The notes below the pieces were generated by a model. The model was given only the letters and a program-made list of their open reading frames with translations, ran no database searches and had not been told where the DNA came from. Positions 28,236 to 36,200 of a DNA stretch of 64,000 bases are shown here, one piece after another. Made by a program: the position numbers and the translations under genes. This DNA comes from Streptomyces sp. NBC_00654 (GTDB lineage Bacteria > Actinomycetota > Actinomycetes > Streptomycetales > Streptomycetaceae): NCBI RefSeq assembly GCF_026341775.1, contig NZ_JAPEOB010000001.1:2542001-2606000 (forward strand), given 5' to 3'. How positions within the stretch are numbered: the stretch's first letter is position 1; every line of letters begins with the position of its first letter.

Positions 28236-28714
28236 AGCCTGGAAGTCCTCGATGAGCCGCTGGAGGCCGCATCGGTGTCGCCCCCGACCCGGCGCTCCTC
28301 GTCCAGCACGGCACCGTCGTCGGGTGTCTCACGGATCCCGCGCATCGCCTGCCCCGGGTGTTGCCTGTTTGCCCGCCTGACCCCGAGACGCCGTTCCCCG
28401 CCACCCGCCGCCTGCTCACCGGGTGCCTGGATCTGATCGGGCCGACGCGCTGCTCTCGCACGCGGAGTGCGGCGCGGCCCTATCCCGGCGTTCTCCTCCC
28501 GGGACCGGGCGGCGGGCTCTCCGTCGTAGTGGTGGAACCGAGCATGGCACCCTCACCGCACTCGGGCCTCTCGGTAGGTTGCACAAACTCCGACGTCGCT
28601 GCTTGCCGCGATTGCGCAGAGACGGGTCTCGAACCGTGCTTCAGGATGTGCGATCAGACAAGGCGTGAGCCGGATGAAACATCCAGTTCACCGTGACGAC
28701 ATCGGGAGTCCGCT
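28236..28714. other. Degenerate gap with no intact gene
   Basis: After kinase similarity ends, no frame shows a recognisable domain or a start with a ribosome-binding site. Base composition becomes less biased near 28570-28690 (for example 28576-28625). I read it as debris at the right side of the Wadjet operon plus the promoter of the hydrolase gene at 28715. Confidence 0.5.
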
Positions 28715-29569
28715 GTGCACTGGAGAAAACTGCTCGTCCCCCTGACCTCGCTCCTGCTCCTGCTGACGGCTTCCGCCGGCGCGGGAGCGGCAGCGGCGTC
28801 CACCGGTTCGCCCGCCGGTGCCGGCGCCGAGGTGGCCGCGGCCGACTACGGCGCTCCCGGCCCCTACGCCACCGCGGTGGAGGTCGGGGCGGTGACCACC
28901 CTGTACTACCCGCGTGACATCGCGACCAGCGACCGCCGTCACCCCGTGATCGTGTGGGGCAACGGCACCTTCGCCTTCCCGGTCGTCTACCGTGAGCTGT
29001 TGCTCCACTGGGCCAGTCAGGGCTTCATCGTCGCCGCCGCCAACACCCCGCAGTCCAACCTGGGCATCTCCATGCGCGCCGGGATCGACCTGCTCACCCG
29101 TCGCAACGCCGACCAGGGCAGCCCCTTCCACGACCGTGTCGACCTGGAGCACATCGGCGCGTCCGGTCACTCGCAGGGCGGCGCCGCCGCCATCGTCGTC
29201 GGCGCGGACCCGCGCATCGACACCATCCTGCCCATCCAGCCCGGTCCGCTCGCCGACATCGACGGCGTACACGTACCCGCGCTCCTCCTGGCCGGGCAGA
29301 AGGACAGCATCGTCTTCCCCTTCCTGGTCAAGTCCTTCTACAACGACGCCGACCACATACCGGCCATCTACGGGGAACTGCGCGGCGCCGATCACCTCAC
29401 GGTCGTGGGTGACCCCGGCCCGTTCGCCGCGCCCACCACCGCCTGGTTCAAGGCACACCTGATGGGGGACCAGACGGCGCGTGCACAGTTCTTCGGGGCC
29501 GACTGCGGGATCTGCACCGACAGCGGCACCTGGTCCGACGTCCGGCGCAACGGCCTCGCGAACCGGTGA
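28715..29569 (+). CDS. Secreted alpha/beta hydrolase (chlorophyllase/PET-hydrolase-like fold)
   Basis: This 284-residue protein has an N-terminal signal peptide (basic WRK, hydrophobic LLVPLTSLLLLLTASAGAGAAAAS). The alpha/beta hydrolase core shows HPVIVWGNGT (oxyanion region), the nucleophile elbow GHSQGG (Ser 153), PALLLAGQKDSIV (acid loop) and GADHLTVVG (His). It likely acts outside the cell on an ester; the substrate is unknown. Two C-terminal cysteines (DCGICTD) may form a disulfide. GTG 28715 is preceded by a GGGAG-like site. Confidence 0.85.
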   Translation: MHWRKLLVPLTSLLLLLTASAGAGAAAASTGSPAGAGAEVAAADYGAPGPYATAVEVGAVTTLYYPRDIATSDRRHPVIVWGNGTFAFPVVYRELLLHWASQGFIVAAANTPQSNLGISMRAGIDLLTRRNADQGSPFHDRVDLEHIGASGHSQGGAAAIVVGADPRIDTILPIQPGPLADIDGVHVPALLLAGQKDSIVFPFLVKSFYNDADHIPAIYGELRGADHLTVVGDPGPFAAPTTAWFKAHLMGDQTARAQFFGADCGICTDSGTWSDVRRNGLANR

Positions 29570-29686
29570 CCCGCTCCCGGAGATCACTTCCGCCGTGACC
29601 GGCGGCCGTTCCGATCCACGCCGCCCGCCCCTGACGCTCCCGCGTCCAGGGGCGGCCGGTTCCCGTTCGCACATGGAAGGACTGCC

Positions 29687-31087
29687 ATGGACCTCATCGC
29701 GACCACTGGGCAGGGCAAGGTCCGAGGCCGTTTCCACAACGGGATCGCCACCTTTCTCGGCATCCCCTACGCCGCCCCGCCCTTCGGCGCCCACCGCTTC
29801 CGCGCTCCCGCCCCGGTCGAGCCCTGGGAAGGGGTACGAGACGCTCTGGAGTACGGGCCGACCGCACCCAAACGCCCCTACCGCCCGCCCCTCGACCGGC
29901 TGATACCCGATCCGAGCATCCCCGGGGACGACTGTCTCAACCTCAACGTCTGGACCCCGTCCGTCGGCGAGGGCCGGCTGCCCGTCATGGTCTGGATCCA
30001 CGGGGGTTCCCTGCGCAACGGCTCGGCGAGCCTGCCGCTCTACGACGGGGGCGCCTTCGCACGCGACGGGGTGGTCCTCGTCTCCGTCAACTACCGGCTC
30101 GGCGTCGAGGGGTTCGGGGTCTTTCCCGACGCGCCCGCCAACCGGGGCCTCCTCGACCAGATCGCAGCCCTGATCTGGGTCCGCGACAACATCTCCGCCT
30201 TCGGCGGAGATCCGGCGAACGTCACCGTGTGCGGGGAGTCCGCCGGCGCGATCAGCATCGCTGCCCTCATGACCAGCCCCGCCGCGGCCGGGCTGTTCCA
30301 CCGGGCGATCCTGCAGAGCGGCCCGCCGCACACGGTGTCGCGCCGCGAGGGCGCGAAGACCGTACGGTCGATGGCGAAGAGACTGCGGATCCCGGCCACC
30401 GCCGAGGCGTTCGCGGCGGTGGACCGGGACCTGCTGCTGGACGCGCAGGCCGCCGTCGTCGACCGGTCCGACCCCATCGGCGGCGGCCCCGGCTTCCACA
30501 TCGTGGTCGACGACGACGTGGTGCCCGCCGCCCCGCCCCTTCCCGAGGCCGACCTGCTGCTGGGCTGCAACCGGGAGGAGTACCGGCTGTGGTTCGTACC
30601 CGGCGGAACCGTGGACCGGATCAGCCGGCTCACCCTGCGGCTGGCACTGCTGAAGATCCGTGTCCCGCAACGGGTGGCACGCCTCTACCGAGCCACCCGG
30701 CCGCACGCCAAACCCGGTGAGATCCTGGGGGAGATGGCCACCGACCTGCTGCTGCGGGGGCCGCTCAACCGCCTCGCCGACTCCCGGCCCGCCCGCACCT
30801 TCGTCTACGAATTCCGCTGGCGCTCGCCCGTGATGGAACTCGGCGCGTGCCATGCGCTGGAACTCGGCTTCGTCTTCGACAACCTGCGTGCCGCCGAGGA
30901 CCTGACCGGGCCCGGCGCGCCCCAGCCACTGGCCGACGCCATGCACCGGGCCTGGGTCGCCTTCGCCACTACCGGACAGCCGGGCTGGTCCGGCTGGAAC
31001 GCGGACCGGCCCGTCATGGTCTTCGACCACCCCGACGCCGGCCCGGTCCTCGCACCCCGGAACGAGGAACTCGGCGCCTGGCTCTGA
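29687..31087 (+). CDS. Type B carboxylesterase/lipase family protein
   Basis: This 466-residue esterase has the family motifs FLGIPYAAPPFG, EDCL-like DDCLNLNVWTP, VMVWIHGGSLRNGS (oxyanion HGG), nucleophile GESAGA (Ser about 185), the glutamate region NREEYRLWF, and the His segment ACHALELGFVF. No signal peptide is seen, so it is cytoplasmic. ATG 29687 has a GGAAGGACTGCC site. It hydrolyses carboxylic esters; the natural substrate cannot be predicted. It lies 117 bp after the secreted hydrolase and may share its transcript. Confidence 0.92.
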   Translation: MDLIATTGQGKVRGRFHNGIATFLGIPYAAPPFGAHRFRAPAPVEPWEGVRDALEYGPTAPKRPYRPPLDRLIPDPSIPGDDCLNLNVWTPSVGEGRLPVMVWIHGGSLRNGSASLPLYDGGAFARDGVVLVSVNYRLGVEGFGVFPDAPANRGLLDQIAALIWVRDNISAFGGDPANVTVCGESAGAISIAALMTSPAAAGLFHRAILQSGPPHTVSRREGAKTVRSMAKRLRIPATAEAFAAVDRDLLLDAQAAVVDRSDPIGGGPGFHIVVDDDVVPAAPPLPEADLLLGCNREEYRLWFVPGGTVDRISRLTLRLALLKIRVPQRVARLYRATRPHAKPGEILGEMATDLLLRGPLNRLADSRPARTFVYEFRWRSPVMELGACHALELGFVFDNLRAAEDLTGPGAPQPLADAMHRAWVAFATTGQPGWSGWNADRPVMVFDHPDAGPVLAPRNEELGAWL

Positions 31088-31096
31088 CAGATGACA

Positions 31097-31121
31097 GGCC
31101 GGGCGCTCGCCGGCGCCGGCC
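31097..31121. terminator. Hairpin between convergent genes
   Basis: GGCCGGGCGC (31097-31106) pairs with GCGCCGGCC (31113-31121) with one bulged base, in the 47-bp gap between the carboxylesterase gene (+) and the PucR gene (-). Confidence 0.6.
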
Positions 31122-31134
31122 GTGGTTCAGTGGT

Positions 31135-32316
31135 TCATCCGCTCTCCGCCGCTCCTGCGGGTCCCTGCGCTCCGGTGACCCCGCGCTGATCCGCGGGCCC
31201 GGCCAGGTCCCTGGCGACGAGCGCCGCCTGGATCAGCCGCGCCTGCGCGGGAACCGCGAGGTCGAGGCCCGTCAGCGCGCTGACTCGCTGCAACCGGTAG
31301 TCCAGGGTGTTGCGGTGGACGCACAGCTCCAGCGCCGTCCGGCGGCGGTTGAGCCCCCGCTCCACGAACACGCGCAGCGTCTCCAGCAGGTACGGATGCT
31401 CCTCCAGGGGGTCGAGCTTGGCCGCCAGCCGCACCAGGCCGTCCCCGGGGCGCGCGAGCTGGTGCTCCAGCAGCACGTCGTCGAGGCGGTAGCACCCGGG
31501 CGGGCGTCCCAGGCGCCGGACGAGATCCAGCACGCGGCCGGCCTCCCGCGCCGCCGAGGAGATGGCCGTCGGTACGGAGGAGCGGGCGGCGGCGGCGTGC
31601 ACGGGCTGCCCCACGTCCTTCTCCAGCCGGGCCACCAGGCCCGGCACGTCGGACCTGCCCGGCAACAGGGCGATCCGAGCGACGTGGTCCATCAGCACCG
31701 GGATCCCGGTGAAGGCGTCGAGCGAGGACTGCACCAGTCTGCTCGGCGGGTCGGACCCGAACGCGAAGGCAACCACCTCGTGCTCACCCACCACGGCCAC
31801 CCGCGCCACGCCCGCCAGCTCCTCGTACGGCCGTCCTGCCAGCAGGGCGCCGAGCAGGGCCCGCCGTACGCGCTTGTCCTCGCTGTGGAGGTCCTCCTGG
31901 GCGTTCTGGTGGGCGAGGACGACCGCGGGCAGCGCGGCGTGCAGGCAGGCGAGCAGCTTGGCGCCCGCCCCGGCCAGCTCGCCGGGCTCCGCGACCTCGG
32001 TCAGCGTCTGCCACCACACCTCGGCGCCGATCAGGTACGCGGCGATCACCGCCTCCAGGGGGACGCGCTCCTCGGCCCGGCGCGCCGACCACTCGATGAG
32101 CCGGGTCAGATCACCCGGCCCCATCGGACCCCCGCCGCCGTCGCGCAGTGCCCTGAGCAACAGCGCGTGCACCGCCGCGATGGACCGCGCCACCTCGCCC
32201 TGGAGGGTGGTGCGGGGCAGCGCCCCGTAGAACGGCGACTCCGCCGCGCAGCGCGCGACCACGACGGCTGTGAGGTCACCGACCCGGGCGGCCATCCGGG
32301 CGTGCAGGTCCGACAT
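31135..32316 (-). CDS. PucR/CdaR-type transcriptional regulator
   Basis: This 393-residue protein starts MSDLHARMAARVGDL at ATG 32316; earlier in-frame starts up to 32454 add low-complexity Arg/Pro sequence. A helical N-terminal domain and a GGDEF-like central domain (VAVVGEHEVVAFAFG) precede the C-terminal PucR helix-turn-helix (LLETLRVFVERGLNRRRTALELCVHRNTLDYRLQRV). Such proteins activate purine, sugar-acid or amino-acid utilisation genes. No clear target is adjacent; a decayed hydantoinase-B gene fragment upstream might be what is left of one. Confidence 0.88.
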   Translation of the reverse strand: MSDLHARMAARVGDLTAVVVARCAAESPFYGALPRTTLQGEVARSIAAVHALLLRALRDGGGGPMGPGDLTRLIEWSARRAEERVPLEAVIAAYLIGAEVWWQTLTEVAEPGELAGAGAKLLACLHAALPAVVLAHQNAQEDLHSEDKRVRRALLGALLAGRPYEELAGVARVAVVGEHEVVAFAFGSDPPSRLVQSSLDAFTGIPVLMDHVARIALLPGRSDVPGLVARLEKDVGQPVHAAAARSSVPTAISSAAREAGRVLDLVRRLGRPPGCYRLDDVLLEHQLARPGDGLVRLAAKLDPLEEHPYLLETLRVFVERGLNRRRTALELCVHRNTLDYRLQRVSALTGLDLAVPAQARLIQAALVARDLAGPADQRGVTGAQGPAGAAESG

Positions 32317-32594
32317 CGGCGCATCGTCACACCGCCCCGGCCGTGCCGTCAATCGGAAACCCCGGGGCCGGCGGTGCGGGCAGTGCCTCGGGCGTGTCCC
32401 CGAACCGCTCCCGGCCGCCGGCTCGTCGGCGAAAGAGGCGACATCGCGTGGCACACCCGTGGCATGCCGACGTACGTCTGACGGGTGTCATTCGGGGAGA
32501 CGCTCGCGGTGTCGACCGAGCTGGTCCGTGAAGGCAAGGTCCGCTGTATCCGCCGGGTCATGATCCGGCCGCCCTGTGCAGGACGCACGCCCTG
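32317..32594. other. Gap upstream of the PucR gene, nothing recognised
   Basis: These 278 bases contain no ORF with family features or a convincing ribosome-binding site. They should hold the promoter of the PucR gene. The sequence joins directly to the degenerate hydantoinase-B fragment. Confidence 0.5.
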
Positions 32595-32825
32595 CCCGAG
32601 GTGCGAGTAGTAGTACTGGCAGGCGGCCGGTTCGACGGCGGCCAGCATGGAGCCGGGCCGGGTCACCACCTCCAGGGGATCGAACGAGCCGCCGTTGAGA
32701 GGCACTTCACCGCTGACCAGGAGCTTGTAGCCGACCCGGCTGGCGTCGATCGCCGGCCGGTCCTGACGGGTGTAGGCCGCGTACATCCCGGTGATCACCG
32801 ACCAGACGGCCCGGGTCTGGGTGTC
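32595..32825 (-). pseudogene. Internal fragment of a hydantoinase B/oxoprolinase-family gene
   Basis: About 77 residues in one minus-strand frame (TRAVWSVITGMYAAY, YKLLVSGEVPLNGGSFDPLEVVTRPGSM, EPAACQYYYSHLG) resemble the internal P-L/V-N-G-G segment of hydantoinase B and acetone/acetophenone carboxylase subunits. Upstream and downstream the same frame turns into unrelated low-complexity sequence, so neither end of the roughly 550-residue gene is present. It is a relic; recognition is from memory of the family and moderately sure. Confidence 0.6.
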
Positions 32826-33226
32826 CGAGGCACCCGGGCGTGCGAACGCGGCGGCATCGGTTGTGGCACCGCGACCGGCACCGGTATCGGCGGGGCGGGA
32901 GGCGGGGTGCGGGTTCGTGGGCACGGCAGAGACTCCATGGTGGTGTCGCGGTGGTTCGAGTGGTCGGACGGACGCAGCCGCCCCGGTGTGCGGCCGTGGC
33001 GGTCGCGACGGCCGGTGCGCCGCCGAGGCCGGCCCTCGTGCCGCTCACGCGCAACGCCCAGGGGGCCGGTCCGGCGGATCCGGGGAACGGAGAGGCGGCG
33101 GTCGTGCGGCGCGGTGGCCGTGCGCGCGGCGCCAGTGAAGCCGACACCGCCCGCCACGGTCAACAGGGACCGGAGCGCCGTGCGGGGCCTCGGGGGAGCC
33201 GCGGCCCCCACGGCCGGGTCGCGGTG
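32826..33226. other. Gap between the hydantoinase fragment and the NACHT gene, no supported gene
   Basis: A minus-strand frame at 32795-33211 starts with RTALRSLLTVAGGVGFTG, which looks like a signal peptide, but it soon becomes Arg/Pro-rich with no domain. I do not call a gene. The 3' end of the NACHT gene lies at 33227. Confidence 0.4.
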
Positions 33227-36200
33227 TCAGCGCGCGACGAGGTCGAGTACGGCGAGGCGGAGGGGGCCCTCGTGGTGGGTGAAGGGGTTGTGGACGACGG
33301 TGTCGGGGGACACGGATCCGAGGACACGGACGGCCGCCGCCGCGTCCGGCCGCGGGAGGGCATCCGCCCGGTGCAGGACCACGGCGAACAGGTACATGCG
33401 CTGCACCGGCCGCACCTGCGGGTACGCGTCGGCGATCGGGTCCCAGGAGGCCGCCAGTACGGGGCTGTCCTCACGGATGCCCATGGGATCGCGCAGGGCG
33501 GCTCGGAACGCCTCGACGGCGTCCGTGTCCCGCCGCAGCCGCCGCATCAACGGCTTGACGAACATGGGCAGATGGACGTCGGAGAGGCCCATACGGAACA
33601 GGCTGTGGGCGCGGGTCGCCAGGGCCGGCAGATCCCGCGGTCCGGCTGCGCCGAAAGCGATGGCCAACGTCTCGTCCCAGTGGCGCGGCCCGCGATGCGC
33701 GGGGTCTGTCCCGAACCACGTTTCGAGGTCCCGGAAAGCGGCTCCGGACACGCTGTCCGCCGGAAAGATCTGGGCGAAGGCGGCCAGTTCCCCGCTCGCG
33801 AGCACGTGGCCCGACCGGGTGTCGGCCATGTCCTCGGTGAGGATTTCCTTGAACACCTCGTCGGACACATTCCAGCTCTGCCGGTCCAGCATCGATTCGA
33901 GGACATGGTCCTCCTGATGGTGCGCCGGCTGTCCGAGCTTCGCCACGACCGCACGGAGGACTCCCTCGTCGCCCCTGTTCTCCTCCTTGGCCCACAGGAG
34001 GAAGCGCGCGTCCTGGCGGAGCGCGGCATCGGTGTCGGCCTCGCGGCGGAGCATCTCGGCGATGGCGGGGTACCGGGAAGCGACTGTCGCGAGCGCCGAC
34101 ATGACATGGCGCCGTCGCTCGGCGGCCGTTCGCCGGGTACGGCTGGACGTCCCGTTCAGCCGGTCGAAGACCCCGTCGCCGAAGTGGGCGCACAGACGGT
34201 CCCAGTTCTCGGCGACGAGGCCGACGAGGATCTGATCCACATCACCGTCGTAGAGGGCGTCCAGCTCGACGCCGGGCTCGCCCGAGTGACCGATGGTCTC
34301 CTCGATGCCGTCGATCAGCGTGAGGTCGCCGAGCATGAGCATGCCGATCCAGGCCAGTTGCCGGCGCTCTTCGAGCTCGGGGCCGTACGCGCACAGCTCG
34401 TCCGTGATCTCCGCGCGGAGCCATTCCATCCCGGACGTACGTGCGCCGGGGCCCGTTCCGTCGATGTGGGCCTGCTGGTGTAGTCCGACCGCCTGGACGA
34501 GCCCGATGAGGGAGAGGCGGCGGATCTCGGTGTCCGGTTCGTTCTTCCATTCCGTCATGACGTCGATGAGGTCGGCCGCGGCGAGTGAGCCGCGTGCGAG
34601 TTCGTAGGTCAGGACCTCACGCAGTTCCGGTCCGATGTGCTTGAGCAGGTCGAGGGTGTTGCCGAGGATCCGGCGGGAGGCGGCTTCGGTCCTGCCGCAG
34701 TAGGCCCTGAGGACGGCGGCCGGAATGGTGTCCGGAATTCCCGATGTGAGGGGTCGTGGGTCATGGATGAGCTGTTCGGTGAATTCCTGGACGGCCGGCT
34801 GCCCCGGCCAGGCACTGATGACCGCGGGGACGTGCCACATCAAGGGACGCGGTTTCACCGCCGTGCACAGCGCCGCCGGCTCGGCCGGGTCGTAGCCGGC
34901 GAGTGTCTCCCGCGCGGCCCCGGCTTCGGCACCGGTTCCCCGGGCGGCGGTCTCCAGCCGCGTCCAGGCGTGGGCCACGGCCTCGGCCACGACGACGCGC
35001 ATCTCGGTCCGGGCATCCGCGTCGGGCCGGCGCAGCAGCGACACCAGGAGAGCGAAGCCCTCCTCGGGGCCGAGTACATCGATGGCCACACCGGCCATCG
35101 GGGCGGCTCGGGCGAAGTCGCCGCGAAGCCGGCCGGTGAGGACGGCGCGCACGTGCTCGTCGTCCGCGTACCGCTCGACCAGCGTGCGGGCCGCGGCGTA
35201 CGGCCGGGAGGCGTCCAGACCGCGCAACAGCGTCGCGCGGGCGTCGGCGGGCGGGAGCGCGGTGGCGAGGCCGGCCACCCGGCCGGGCAGGATGTTGCGC
35301 AGCCCGGTGTCCACGTAGGGGCGGAGAGCCTGGGCGAACGCGGGGTCGTCGCGCCATCGCTGGGGGATCATGCCGACGTCGTACAGGATCAGGCCGCGCT
35401 TCCCCGGGTCCGCGAGCTGTGCGGCCACCCAGTCCTTGAAGCGGGGGTCATCGGCGAAGGCGTTGCAGGCCAGCGTCCACGCAAGGCCGCGGTCGCCGCC
35501 GTTGCGCCCGTTCGTCCGCAGGGTCTCCCACGCGAAATCGGCCGCCTGCGCGTCCCCGGCGGCGGCGATGCCGACGAGGTCCGCCGTGGGCCACGGCCCG
35601 GAGAGGTGGTCCTCCCGGCGGAGCAGGGACAGCAGCCAGTCCCGTTCCTCCGGCCGGTACAGCGCGGCATCACCCCCCGCGGTGCCTCGCTGCACCAGAT
35701 GCAGGCCCACCAGCCGGAGCGCTCTGGACGGCTGACGGCGTGCCCAGTCGATCACCTGTGCGGTCTCGGGTGCGTCGGGCCAGCCGTTGCCGAGGGCGAG
35801 GACGGCGGCGGCCTGGGTCGCCGAGGACGGCCCGGTCTCCGTGAAGGCCGTCAGCCGGTCCGACGGACCGGGGCGGCCACCGAATCGGTGTGCGAAGGCC
35901 AGCGCGGCGTTGACCTTCACGCCGTCCTCCGGGTGCCGAATGCCCCAGAGCAGATACTCGGAGGCGACGTCGTCGGCGATGCCGAGATCGCGCAGCGCCC
36001 ACATGGACGGTGACGGGTCGGGGCGAGGCGCCGTCAGCCATCGCTTCATGACCGGCAGCAGCTGGGGGCGCGCGGCGCGGCTCGCGAGCACGCCGGTGAG
36101 CGAGGTGATGAGGTTCGCCCGATGACGCAGCGACGGATGGGTCTCCACCCGTTCGACGAGCCGTCCGATGTAATCGGTCTGCGATGCGGGCGTGAGCGCG

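Noticed and set aside
28600..28650. tRNA-like T-arm motif (reverse strand GGTTCGAGACC)
   Set aside because: The flanking bases do not form the 5-bp T stem, and no anticodon or acceptor arm can be folded around it.
30847..32481. Plus-strand 544-codon frame opposite the PucR gene
   Set aside because: It is a GC-bias shadow of the PucR-type regulator, whose helix-turn-helix is unmistakable on the minus strand.
32795..33211. Minus-strand ORF with signal-peptide-like start
   Set aside because: After about 25 residues it turns into Arg/Pro-rich sequence, overlaps the hydantoinase fragment in another frame, and has no ribosome-binding site.
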